From NCBI RefSeq assembly GCF_963576615.1, contig NC_088709.1:75312538-75376537 (forward strand): 64,000 bases of DNA, written 5' to 3'. The notes under the pieces were generated by a model. That model searched no databases. It saw nothing but the letters and a program-made list of their open reading frames with translations, and was not told the origin of the DNA. Position 1 is the stretch's first letter. Each line of letters opens with the position of its first letter. This DNA is from Watersipora subatra (taxonomy: Eukaryota; Bryozoa; Gymnolaemata; Cheilostomatida; Watersiporidae). Shown here piece by piece: positions 48,665 to 60,235 of this stretch. The position numbers were made by a program, and so were the translations under genes.

Positions 48665-50848
48665 TGAGCGAACAACTCTGAACTAGAGCTGATGTTACCA
48701 TGTACTATAAGGCAAGCTGCAAGGGCTCAGGAAGTGAGCTCACAATGCAAGAATGCATCGGGTTCTCATAGAAGGAGAGTCTGCTACAAAAAATATGATG
48801 TTTTAGCATCAGTAGAAAGGTCATTGCCAAAAATTACAATCTTGCTGTTTTTTGTTTTTTTTTAAATCTTTGGTGCTAAAGCTATTATGCTTTTCATAAG
48901 ACACACGACGTACTTAACCATAATTTTAGCAAATACTGTAAGATTTTTAGGAGTTGTCTGCTCTTTGGAACATACCAAGCTTCCCACAGTCTCTTTAGCT
49001 AACTTTTTATGATACAATGTCATTTATATTAGGGCTGGGCCTTCATAGTAACGCAAAGAGAACATAATAATAGTATTACTTAATGCTTTAACATAACTTT
49101 ATTAAGTAAGCTTACATTATAATAATGCTTTTGTTTTTAAAATGATGCATATGGTAGACGATACCAAGGTACTCACAGATTAAATTACTTTAAAACACTC
49201 ATATTTTTGTAAATAATTTTTTCTAAATATATTTTAGCAACTCGCTAATGGTGGTCTGTAAAAGATTCTATTTTGTAGAATACTGTACTGTCTGATATGA
49301 AGAGTTGTCTTGGTTCACACAAAACTGATGAAAGGTGTTTATGAACTTTGATGTAAAATACAGGTTGATGCAAATGCAATTTAGTTAACTTTATCAAGTT
49401 TTAGCTTCTTTTGATCAACATGAATTATGAGTGGGTCAGACAGTGCATATATGTATAAGAATAGTCATATCTTATTTTCTGCCTGAGAATGAATACTAAA
49501 CAATTCAAGTGTTTTGGAATGTATTTAGATTTTTTTTCTTTGTTTCAAGAATTCAGTTTTTCTAAGTTTATTCTAGCAGACAAAAACTCCAAGAGTTTAA
49601 AACGGAACACTGTGAAAAAATGAGTTGTCAATCAATATATTTGAAAAATACCATTGCGCTTAACTCTCCTGTCTATCTCACCTTTCAAACTGCGTTTACA
49701 ACCTGCACAATGTGTCGGGAGTAAGTAACCTGGTAAATATGGAGCGTATGGGTTCCAATCGCGTATCTCTCAAAGATGTAAATTAATTACAGCATTTCTA
49801 ACCTTGATGGAGATACGAGGAGGCTCATTCATTGAGTTGAGAGGGTCTATTGACGGTAGATGAACAAATCTGTACTGGTACTTTATTAAAAGGCATAGCC
49901 TGAAATCTTTATAAGTAGTTTAACTTTTACAGGCTACGATGTCCGAACCGTTGACTCATAGCAAACTTGTCCGCTATAGGCTAAAAATATTTTTATTTTA
50001 CTCGTGAAATCGACATGTAGAAGATAACTCCCAAATTTATGGGCTCAGTTTATGGGCTATTTAAAAGCTCATTCAGTGAAAAACATTTTTTTATATTTCA
50101 TATGTGTGCCCTTCTGAGGTATGCATAGGAATTATGCTGCTCTATGAGATATGTATTGGAATTCTGCAAGGACCCATGAACATAGCCTAGTTGCAACAAA
50201 ATACATAAATTAAAAAAAATGATAGTTATGGTGGCCTTCATCTATGTACACGCTTAGCTAGACTTGCTACAATTAGATTCTCAAAAAGAATCCTGTACAG
50301 CTTGTGTTATGTTAACTTCCCGAAGGCTAAAAAGGTAAACGATTTGCACATGTTAGGAGTGTTAACCAGATTATTTAGGTAGGACAAGTGTGATAGTTGT
50401 CTAGATATCTGCTCTGCTAGATGTCCCAGTAGGACCAGTTTTATACTGATGCGAGATCACAGCTGAGCCAAAATAAAGTCACTTTGTGAACAGTTAATTG
50501 TCTCCACCTGAACAGGCATCTCTGGTTCACACAAAGAAGCTTTCCAGTTCGCTTAATCTCTTTATCCCGTTATTACACAATCAACTACAGAGTACACTTA
50601 TGCAAATACTCTATTCATTTCTATAACGCAATATAAAAAGTGAAATGACACTAAACACCTGTTATGGTATACGTTCAGGTTGGTCTCCTTCAGGTTTTTA
50701 AATAAACTATTTTACTTTAACAGAATAAACATTTGAAAATATAAAATACTTATTAACATGACCAAGGTTATCTATTTCCAGCATATATATAGTCATAAAT
50801 GTCTTTTTCAAAGCCGTAAGAGTAGTTTCTGAGTTAGTCTTACCAACT
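48665..50848. other. 3' flank of the kinase gene
   Basis: AT-rich DNA that probably includes the kinase 3' untranslated region. No exon, SINE or array of note is visible. Confidence 0.4.
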
Positions 50849-51475
50849 AGCTCTTGGCACTACCCGAGATACCTGATGACAAGTATCTACAAGTATTATA
50901 AATAATCGCACTACCTGAGATACCTGATGACAAGTATCTACAAGTATTATAAATAATGGCACTACCTGAGATACCTGATGACAAGTATCTACAAGTATTA
51001 TAAATAATGGCACTATCCGAGATACCTGATGACAAGTATCTACAAGTATTATAAATAATGGCACTACCTGAGATACCTGATGACAAGTATCTACAAGTAT
51101 TATAAATAAAGGCACTACCTGAGATACCTGATGACAAGTATCTACAAGTATTATAAATAATCGCACTACCCGAGATACCTGATGACAAGTATCTACAAGT
51201 ATTATAAATAATGGCACTACCCGAGATACCTGATGACAAGTATCTACAAGTATTATAAATAATGGCACTACCCGAGATACCTGATGACAAGTATCTACAA
51301 GTATTATAAATAATCGCACTACCTGAGATACCCGATGACAAGTATCTACAAGTATTATAAATAATGGCACTACCCGAGATACCCGATGACAAGTATCTAC
51401 AAGTATTATAAATAATCGCACTACCTGAGATACCTGATGACAAGTATCTACAAGTATTATAAATAATGGCACCAG
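50849..51475 (+). repeat. 51-bp satellite-like array, about 12 copies
   Basis: The unit starts GCACTACCYGAGATACCTGA, continues TGACAAGTATCTACAAGTAT and ends TATAAATAATG. Copies differ at only a few positions (CCTGAG/CCCGAG, ATCGCAC/ATGGCAC). Because 51 is divisible by three, two frames stay open on the minus strand (50840-51499), giving 17-residue protein repeats. Without splice or promoter support they are treated as artefacts. Confidence 0.9.
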
Positions 51476-51651
51476 CTGATTAATTGATTTGTTCCTCACT
51501 TATCCAACCTGCCAATGCCGAAAAAAGTAAATCTGGCTGTGATGAAAATAAAATCAATAAAAGAATACAACGGGAATTCAACAAAATTAAAAATAAAGTC
51601 TCATGATAAAAATATGTTCTAAATATATGTAATGTTTTAACAGGCACCAAC

Positions 51652-52731
51652 AGATGTATGCCATGCTTGGGTACCAGAAGAGACGTATGCCATGCTTGGG
51701 TACCAGAAGAGATGTATGCCATGCTTGGGTACCAGAAGAGACGTATCCATGCTTGTTTACCAGAAGAGACGTATGCCATGATTGGGTACCAAAAGAGACG
51801 TATGCCATGCTTGGGTACCAGAAGAGACGTATGCCATGCTTGGGTACCAGAAGAGACGTATCCATGCTTGCTTACCAGAAGAGACGTATGCCATGATTGG
51901 GTACCAAAAGAGACGTATGCCATGCTTGGGTACCAGAAGAGACGTATGCCATGCTTGTTTACCAGAAGAGATGTATGCCATGCTTGGGTACCAGAAGAGA
52001 TGTATGCCATGCTTGGGTACCAGAAGAGATGTATGCCATGCTTGTTTACCAGAAGAGATGTATGCCATGCTTGGGTACCAGAAGACACGTATGCCACGCT
52101 TGGGTACCAGAAGAGATGTATGCCATGCTTGGGTACCAGAAGTGACGTATGCCATGCTTGTTTACCAAATAAGATGTATGCCATGTTTGGGTACCAGAAA
52201 AGACGTATGCCATGATTGGGTACCAGAAGAGACGTATGCCATGCTTGGATACCAGAAGAGATGTATGCCATGCTTGGGTACCAGAAGAGATGTATGCCAT
52301 GCTTGGGTACCAGAAGAGACGTATGCCATGATTGGGTACCAGAAGAGATGTATGCCATGCTTGGGTACCAGAAGAGACGTATGCCATGCTTGGGTACCAG
52401 AAGAGATGTATGCCATGCTTGGGTACCAGAAGAGACGTATGCCATGCTTGGGTACCAGAAGAGATGTATGCCATGCTTGGGTACCAGAAGAGACGTATGC
52501 CATGCTTGGGTACCAGAAGAGATGTATGCCATGCTTGGGTACCAGAAAAAATGTATGCCATGCTTGGGTACCAGAAGAGACGTATGCCATGCTTGGGTAC
52601 CAGAAAAGATGTATGCCATGCTTGGGTACCAGAAGAGATGTATGCCTTGCTTGGGTACCAGAAGAGACGTATGCCATGCTTGGGTACCAGAAGAGATGTA
52701 TGCCATGCTTGGGTACCAGAAGACACGAATG
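51652..52731 (+). repeat. 29-bp satellite-like array, about 37 copies
   Basis: The unit is GTATGCCATGCTTGGGTACC plus AGAAGAGAY. Variants with GATTGG, TTGTTTAC or a missing base occur in related groups, for example the shortened ACGTATCCATGCTTG copies near 51740 and 51860. Since 29 is not a multiple of three the unit is read in all phases, which explains the very long open frames on both strands. Confidence 0.9.
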
Positions 52732-52919
52732 TGATTTAAGAAGACAATAGAAGTAGGTGATGTTCAGTTTTATGAAAGAATACATGAAATTTTTTTGTTA
52801 AAATCTTTATCTCAAAAAAATAATTAAGATTTTTTGTATAACATTCTCTATTTGATAACTTCCTTTAAAACTGAGAACAAGCTATATGTATGCTATACAT
52901 GACGTAAAATGCTATTTGT

Positions 52920-52957
52920 CAGTGAAACTGATCAAAAGATTTTGATCAGTTTCACTG
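52920..52957. repeat. Perfect 18-bp-arm hairpin with a 2-base loop
   Basis: CAGTGAAACTGATCAAAA is followed by GA and its exact complement. It lies between the 29-bp and 23-bp arrays. A perfect palindrome of this size could extrude as a cruciform or fold in RNA; no function is known. Confidence 0.8.
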
Positions 52958-53194
52958 AGACAATTATGTAACAACTGCAATAAATATGCTTTGACACTAA
53001 TGGATCCTTGAGAGGTCTGTCCAACTTGTGCAAATCATTAAGGTTACGTAATGCTCCCCGGTGTTACAAAGTAGTACTACTTTCCAGACAATTGTGAATT
53101 AAAGCTTTTTTATGTTTTATTAATAACAAGGCACATAAGTAGCCAGTAATATTTTTGCAAATACATGACAACCTCAAAGGACGATAAATAGAAC

Positions 53195-54700
53195 AGGACT
53201 CAATAACAAGTACTTAGCATCACTGAATACAAGGACATAGCAGTACTCAATACAAGTACATAGCAGTACTCAATACAAGTACGTAGCAGTACTCAATACA
53301 AGTACATAGCAGTACTAAATACAAGTACATAGCAGTACTCAATACAAGTACATAACAGTACTCAATACAAGTACGTAGCAGTACTCAATACAAGTACATA
53401 GCAGTACTAAATACAAGTACATAGCAGTACTCAATACAAGTACATAACAGTACTAAATACAAGTACATAGCAGTACTAAATACAAGTACATAACAGTACT
53501 CAATACAAGTACGTAGTAGTACTCAATACAAGTACATAACAGTACTCAATACAAGTACGTAGCAGTACTCAATACAAGTACATAGCAGTACTAAATACAA
53601 GTACATAGCAGTACTCAATACAAGTACATAACAGTACTAAATACAAGTACATAGCAGTACTCAATACAAGTACATAACAGTACTAAATACAAGTACATAG
53701 CAGTACTAAATACAAGTACATAGCAGTACTTAATACAAGTACATAGCAGTACTCAATACAAGTACATAGCAGTACTCAATACAAGTACATAGCAGTACTC
53801 AATACAAGTACATAACAGTACTCAATACAAGTACATAGTAGTACTCAATACAAGTACATAACAGTACTCAATACAAGTATGTAGCAGTACTCAATACAAG
53901 TACATAGCAGTACTAAATACAAGTACATAGCAGTACTCAATACAAGTACATAACAGTACTAAATACAAGTACATAGCAGTACTCAATACAAGTACATAAC
54001 AGTACTAAATACAAGTACATAGCAGTACTAAATACAAGTACATAGCAGTACTTAATACAAGTACATAGCAGTACTCAATACAAGTACATAGCAGTACTTA
54101 ATACAAGTGCATAGCAGGACTCAATACAAGTACATAGCAGTACTCAATACAAGTACATAGCAGTACTCAATACAAGTACATAACAGTACTCAATACAAGT
54201 ACATAGTAGTACTCAATACAAGTACATAACAGTACTCAATACAAGTATGTAGCAGTACTCAATACAAGTACATAGCAGTACTAAATACAAGTACATAGCA
54301 GTACTCAATACAAGTACATAACAGTACTAAATACAAGTACATAGCAGTACTAAATACAAGTACATAGCAGTACTAAATACAAGTACATAGCAGTACTAAA
54401 TACAAGTACATAGCAGTACTCAATACAAGTACATAACAGTACTAAATACAAGTACATAGCAGTACTCAATACAAGTACATAGTAGTACTTAATACAAGTA
54501 CATAGCAGTACTCAATACAAGTACATAGCAGTACTCAATACAAGTACATAGCAGTACTTAATACAAGTACATAGCAGGACTCAATACAAGTACATAGATG
54601 TACTCAATACAAGTACATAGCAGTACTCAATACAAGTACATAGCAGTACTCAATACAAGTACATAACAGTACTCAATAAAAGTAAGTACATAGAAGTACT
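53195..54700 (+). repeat. 23-bp satellite array, about 65 copies, with higher-order repeats
   Basis: The unit is AGTACATAGCAGTACTCAAT plus ACA. Variant units (CGT or TGT for CAT, AAC for AGC, CTAAAT for CTCAAT) recur in the same order, so the array shows higher-order structure. For example, the rare GTATGTAGCAG variant occurs at 53877 and 54245, exactly 368 bases or 16 units apart. The unit contains the palindromic AGTACT. Confidence 0.9.
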
Positions 54701-55487
54701 AAATAACAGTATTAAATAAGTTGGCAGGTCTGCGTTACCTTGCACAATCGTTACTCAACTGCAAAACTAGTAACTTTTTGCCAAATTCATACTTTTTATT
54801 TAACCACACATTAGAATTTGCATTAATTACTATTATGGGCGTGACCACAGCCAACAAATCATTGTCCACAATGTACCAGCAACTGTCTTAACAGAAAAGC
54901 GGTGGAGAATTTTTCTTCCTGTTTCATTTTTTGCGTGAGAAGCTGCATTCATAGATGATAGATAATAAATCTTCTAGACATAAAATTGTGTCTTTTATGG
55001 GTTTCTTGCAACTTCATGTAGCTAGTGATGTAGTGTTTTTTATTTACCTCTCTTGACTATGTCAAGATGTCAAGACAATAGTTAAGATGACTAACTGATA
55101 GTTATCCTGACTATTTATTTTCCTATTAGTAGTCAAGATAACTAACAAGGCATTTTCCAGTCATTTGACCAAAATATTGCATGAAATCATAGAGCCTCCG
55201 AATTAAAACCAGAGTGATAAAACGCTGCAAAGAGACAAGACATCTCTTAGCAACTAACTAGGAGATGGTGCTGCCCGAGGAAACGCATAAGCATGCTGAT
55301 GACATGATAGCAAGTTAACACTCTTATAATTTATTAATAACAGAAAATAGTTTATTTGTGGCACCGAAAGTTGGTGTGAAATTAGAAGTAAAAGTATCTG
55401 GCATGGAGGATTGAAGAGTACACTGTTGGAATGGCAGGTTACACCCTATCAACTTATCAGCTTGCATCACTCTTTGTATTTTTATCT

Positions 55488-55552
55488 CTATTTGGTGTAA
55501 CTCAACCCTTCACCACTCAGGTTCTTCACCAACTCATTGGAGCGTCTCCCAC
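55488..55552 (-). CDS. Minus-strand gene, terminal exon
   Basis: After ATTTCAACAG the two bases GT complete a Gly codon left by the previous exon. Twenty further codons (GRRSNELVKNLSGEG...) then reach TAG. The pyrimidine tract is weak, so the exon rests on phase, the stop and the nearby poly(A) signal. Confidence 0.45.
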
Positions 55553-58363
55553 CTGTTGAAATACAGATGGCTACCAAAATATTTAAGATATGCCGAGTGT
55601 GAAGCAGAGCTGGCCTGGCTGCAGCTTGTCAAGTTTCAAAGGAACTTAATGTGACAGAAGCCTAGTGATTGATATCAACTAACAAAGATGTGTTAATTTT
55701 TAATATTAAGCCAGAAAAGCGGTAGGCCTGGGGATATCATATAACTTGTGAGAGCGTAGGAAACTGACAAGCCAGGTCTCTTACACTCATGCATGACAAA
55801 TACCTATTTCTGTGTTCATGTACTCACTTATTCACTGATATACACAAGCATTCACGCACTCATGTTCTCATGCATTCATAGATTCATACTCTCACATACC
55901 TATGCAACCATTTAGCATTATCAAGTTTTGCTGTTCCAATGATACAGTAATGTTACATTCAGAGGGGGAGTAGGCCTTATCTCACCTGGACTGAGATCTT
56001 GTGCGCTAGCCGGAGGCGATTCAACTAAGTATCCTAGTCGATGGGCCGAGCTCTGCGCTGACGGCTCTTGTTGGGATGCTGTGGCAGCAGGCTGGGAAGG
56101 TGAAGTAGCTGTAGGGACACTTCCTGTGGATGCAGCGGTATGGTAATAAGTGCCCATTGGGGTAGTCACTGGGGTCCTGTAATACAGTCTAGCACATTTG
56201 CATAAAGGCTATACCAAATCAAAATGCTTTTGGATCTAAAGCTATCCTAAGTTCAAAAGATTTGTTCAAGTAAAATCTTATTTAGGTATTCTCAAGAGCG
56301 TTACTTGAGAAGCCAGATTCAAAAGAAAAGCTTTGCATGTATCTATAGCTCACCCTTGACCTGCATCGGGTATGTTGCTAAACATGCCTTGTCCCTGTGA
56401 AGTGCTCACATACATGGTCAATGGAGTCTGCAAAGAACATAGAGGTACCACATGTTAGTATAAAGTAGGAGGCAACTATAGATTTATCATAATTCTGGCA
56501 GATTGATTACTTATGACATCATATGAGTTACTTCACGATATCACAGGAGTTACCACATGACATCATAGGAAGAGTTATCTCATGACATCATAGGAGTTAC
56601 CTCATGACATCATGAGAGTTATCTCATGACATTATAGGAAGAGTTACCTCATGACATCATAGGAGTTACCCCATGACATCATAGGAGTTAGCTCATGACA
56701 TCATAAGATGTTTCTTATGACATCACAGGAGTTCCAAAATGACATCATAGATGCTCTCTTCTGACATCAGAAGTTATCTTATGACATCATAGGAGTTCCC
56801 TTATGATATCATAGATGGTCTTTTATGACATCATAGATGTTTTTTGACATCCTGGGAGTTCACTTATGATGTTATAAAATTTCATTTATGACATCATAGG
56901 ATAGAGGTTGGACTATAATATAAAACAAGGGCATACTGTGTCAGACAAAATATAGTAGCGTAAAATTATAATTACTTTAAACATTTTAGTAGCAGGTTTA
57001 GTCAGCCTCAAACATGTCACCTTATAATCACAATATTAAGGCTGTTTAGAGTTGTATTCCCTGACTTCAACAACTCTCAAATCTGATAAAAATTTGAAAC
57101 AGCTATTAAAGTTTCAATCGGAATCATTCAACTAGAAAGTAGCCTTAGCACCCATGAGATGAAACCCTAAACTAACAAACTGAAGACTTGATTTACGAGT
57201 CTTGTTGAAAGCAAACTAGGCTTGAGACTAAACTGACAGCTTAGCCTGAGAGCCTAGCCTGAGAGCTTAGTGTGAGAGCTTAGTGTGAGAGCTTAGTGTG
57301 AGAGCTTAGCCTGAGAACTTAGCCTGAGAGCTTAGCCTGAGAGCTTAGCCTGAGAGCTTAGCCTGAGAACTTAGCCTGAATGTAAAGCCAAGGAACAACT
57401 TGGAGTAAGAGTGAGTGCAAACTTCACCTACGAGTCATGTACCCACTTAGTCTAAGAATCACATGCCAACTTACTCTAAGGCCTCCGTGAGGGGCAGAAT
57501 TTCCAAAGGGAACCTGATAGTTCAAACCAGGCACCTGGCCTCCTAGAGCTGTTGCCAATGGAGAGCTTCCTTTTTCTACAAATTTTTTCATTGTTTCAAA
57601 ACAAACCTGAGTCATTGGATATGAGAAGGCAACTTCAGAGATTTGTACATTTTATCATTTATCATTTTTGCTGAAAAATACAAACTCCTAACACCACATC
57701 TATGAGCAGGAGATGCCTGAGAGCACTTGACCAAAAACTAAAAATTGAATTCATCGCAAGCATATTTTGATGAGCTAATCTAAGAATGGGAAACAATTTT
57801 AAATATTTTGAAAAGTTAAAAAAGTGTTTTGATACTTGTAGCTTGTAGCTTTTGTAGCTTGTTTTTATACTTGTAGCTGAATGTATAAAATAGCTATAAT
57901 GAGTAGATATTTATTATGTTATTATGTTATTGGTATCATACATGTATCTTAAAAAGGTGATTTTGATACTTCCAGATGAGGAGTTGAAGAGCAAATAAAT
58001 ATTAGTTAAAAGGTTGAATTTATAGTTAGAGATCTGATATATCTATAAATAGACCTTAAATATCTACTGTATAACTAGACCTTAATTATCTATAACTAGA
58101 AACCTTAAAATCTATGTCTATTTCAACAATACCTAGCATCACACAGTCACAGAGAGAATCTGGGAAGGATGTTGTCTCTGACATGAGTTTTCTATCAATT
58201 TAATAGCAAATATTTAGGTAATGATGCGCAGGTAAACATACATCTTGAGGCATATTCAAGTAAATACTGTAGGTGATATGAGGCACTCAAACTAGGTGCA
58301 GCAGACCTGTGTACTCACCTTTCAGGTCCTGTGAGTTGGTCATCTTTGTATTACTTCGTTTAG
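55488..58363 (-). CDS. 3' exons of an unidentified minus-strand gene with a Ser/Thr/Pro/Gln-rich tail
   Basis: Exons in transcript order: 58319-58363, 57475-57606 (or to 57632), 56354-56427, 55986-56176 and 55488-55552 (stop TAG at 55488-55490). The last four join in phase. An AATAAA lies at 55351-55356 on the minus strand, about 130 bases past the stop. The tail of about 176 residues is low in charge and rich in Thr/Ser/Pro/Gln, with TPVTTPMGTYYHT, SPSQPAATASQQEPS and LVESPPASAQDLSP. Such compositions are common in transactivation or RNA-binding-protein tails, but no domain is recognisable. The 5' part was not found up to 64000 and may lie outside the window. The link to the 58319 exon needs the alternative acceptor at 57632. 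Confidence 0.5.
55986..56176 (-). CDS. Minus-strand gene, penultimate exon
   Basis: The exon lies between TGTATTACAG and CCAG|GTGAGA and has 63 codons open in the phase given by the preceding exon. It is strongly biased to Ser, Thr, Pro, Ala and Gln. The composition, CpG content and splice sites together favour real coding sequence. Confidence 0.6.
56354..56427 (-). CDS. Minus-strand gene, exon with LTMYVSTSQGQG
   Basis: The exon lies between CTTTGCAG and CAAGG|GTGAGC. It has 24 codons plus two bases (TPLTMYVSTSQGQGMF, then SNIPDAGQ), and its phase matches both neighbours. Confidence 0.6.
56511..56903. repeat. Irregular tandem repeat of TGACATCATAGGAGTTAC units
   Basis: About 17 units of 18-27 bases, each built on (A/C)TGACATCATAGG, with at least a dozen exact TGACATCA octamers. 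It lies in an intron of the minus-strand gene. TGACATCA is one base from the CRE (TGACGTCA) and close to AP-1-type sites. Confidence 0.75.
57232..57380. repeat. 13-bp minisatellite, about 11 copies
   Basis: Units of GCCTGAGAGCTTA with a GTGTGAGAGCTTA subgroup of three consecutive copies, in the intron of the minus-strand gene between 56428 and 57474. Confidence 0.85.
57475..57606 (-). CDS. Minus-strand gene, exon with MKKFVEKGSSP
   Basis: Forty-four codons in phase 0 after CCAATGACTCAG and before CTTAGA|GTAAGT, including ETMKKFVEKGSSPLATALG and VPGLNYQVPFG. An alternative upstream acceptor (CTCTGAAG at 57633) would add AFSYPMTQ and gives the phase needed to join the 58319-58363 exon. Which is used cannot be decided here. 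Confidence 0.55.
58319..58363 (-). CDS. Minus-strand gene, 45-nt exon
   Basis: The exon lies between CTGTGTAACAG and GAAAG|GTGAGT, both good sites. Only the frame KRSNTKMTNSQDLK is open; it starts with two bases of a split codon and ends in phase 1. The internal ATG could alternatively be the start of a short isoform. Confidence 0.4.
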
Positions 58364-58404
58364 CTGTTACACAGAGCCTATGGTAAAAAAGAGGAGCTCA
58401 TTCA

Positions 58405-58765
58405 TCACTGAGGGTATTCTATGGTAAAACATTGAGACAAACATCTGAAGGTTGTATGATCCTGATAATACATGTTATCAGGATAATACATATCAGAATA
58501 ATATATATCAAGATAATATGTATTATCCTAATAAAACATACTATCGGGATAATCTCTGAGAATATTCTATGATAAAACATAGAGACAAACATCTGAAAGT
58601 TGTGGGATTCTGATAATATATATTATCATGATCATAAATATCAGGATCATACATATCAGGATAAAATGTATCAGGATAATATGTATTATCCTGATAAAAC
58701 ATACTATCAGGATAATCTCTGAGGATAATCTATGGTAAAACATGGAGACAAACATCTGAAAAATG
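58405..58765. repeat. Three diverged copies of a 150-165-bp unit
   Basis: Each copy contains TCTATGRTAAAACATNGAGA followed by CAAACATCTGAA and then TATCAGGATAA-rich AT sequence. The TATCAGGATAA/TTATCCTGATA motif recurs in both orientations and also at 61320-61430. Confidence 0.7.
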
Positions 58766-59912
58766 CCTCATTTAGTGCTCATACTAAGCAACCTCTTGTC
58801 TCTATGCAAAGAAAAATAAGTTCATAAATACTAAAGCCCTGGCAGCTGGCTTTCTGAAGGTGGATTACATCACTCCTAACGCTTGCTTCGGCTGACCATT
58901 TGCTTGGTTACCACTACTTTCATAGAATTATACCAAGTAAATGGTTTTATAGCTTGTTCACTTTGAAATGATGTTAGGCAACTCCTTCAAATGCTGTGGT
59001 GAAAGTTACTCCACAAGCCCGGCTAGGGTTTGTGCCCCCTTTTCACTATACAGTATACCTCACTGATGAGAATGATGAAAAGAACATCTGGTCTTTATAT
59101 TAAGTTGATACCTTACTATAAATCTATCTGCTACATGATTAGAGGGCTCACAACTAAGATAAACAGTACTGACACTGGGCTTAAGAAGATATACAATAAA
59201 CACTGTACAATATGCAGTGAACATTGTATATTGCACACTGTACAATATACAATGTATTCTGTACAATATACAGAGCACAATATACAATGTACACTGTACA
59301 GTATACAATGTGCACTATACATTATAAAGTGTAGATTGTATATTGCACACTGTACAATATACAATGTATTCTGTATAATATACAGTGTGATTTTACAATA
59401 TAAAGTACGAAATGTACACTAGGCGATATCAAGTGTACATTGTACAGTGAAAATTGTATATTGTACAATGTATATTGTACATTTTACAATATACAGAGTA
59501 CAACATGTATACGATATATGGCACGCATTGTATATTGAAGTGTATGTTGTACAGTGTATATTATACAGTATACACTGCACATTACAAAATATACAATATA
59601 CACGACAATACATGGTGTACATTTTAGCAAACTAAAAATGATTATAAACACTAACTAGTATGGCTATGGCTGAATCATAGTATACCGCAGAATATTCTAC
59701 AAACACTATCAGACGGCAGACGGAAGGGCACAGACTGTTTATAGTAATGCTACCATCTTCGACAGACTAGGCCTTCATTTTAATCAAAACAGCCAAATCA
59801 TATACGAATTGGAATTTACATGTAATGAGATTTGTGCAACAAAATGAATATTTAATTTAAACTATGATGTAGAAGATATGGATTTTTAACTACTGCCTTC
59901 CTTTATTGCTTA
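58766..59912. other. Gene-free region with a GTACA-rich repeat
   Basis: No exon is visible. The main content is the array at 59190-59615. Open frames there (59030-59635, both strands) are Cys/Tyr/Ile/Val-rich translations of the repeat. Confidence 0.5.
59190..59615. repeat. Degenerate array of TGTACA/TATACA units in both orientations
   Basis: Blocks of ACAATATACAATGTAC and its complement GTACATTGTATATTGT alternate with short spacers, so the stretch can fold into many competing hairpins. The roughly 10-bp periodicity is irregular. It appears to be an old inverted-repeat microsatellite. Confidence 0.7.
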
Positions 59913-60235
59913 TACAGTCAAACATGGATAACTCGCCCACGGATAGCTCGAAAACATGGTTAATTCGAACGGTTTCTTTGGTCCGTTCCCACGTAATGAT
60001 AAATTGCTATAGATAACTCGAACTCAACACTGTTAATTCGAACTGTTTTTTGCCCAACGGCTACCGAAACGGTTGTTATCGCTTTAGAAAATCACTTTAT
60101 TCAAAGCCATAGAGGTAAACCTCATCTTTTCGTAATTCATAAGCGTTGTTATTACCACCATCGGCAAAATAATTTTGTCAACGACTTTTCTAAAGGTTTG
60201 GTCAAATTTGATTTATACTGCTATACGATTAATAG

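Noticed and set aside
50840-51499. 219-codon minus-strand open frame with 17-residue repeats
   Set aside because: It is the translation of the 51-bp tandem array; a second frame is equally open, and no start, splice or domain evidence exists.
51480-52750. Very long open frames (up to 408 codons) on both strands
   Set aside because: They are products of a 29-bp repeat that lacks stops in every phase; up to three frames per strand are open at once.
50849-54700. CRISPR-like array
   Set aside because: These are contiguous tandem repeats with no unique spacers, and the genome is animal.
59030-59635. 130-codon plus and 82-codon minus Cys/Tyr-rich frames
   Set aside because: They are translations of the TGTACA/TATACA repeat.
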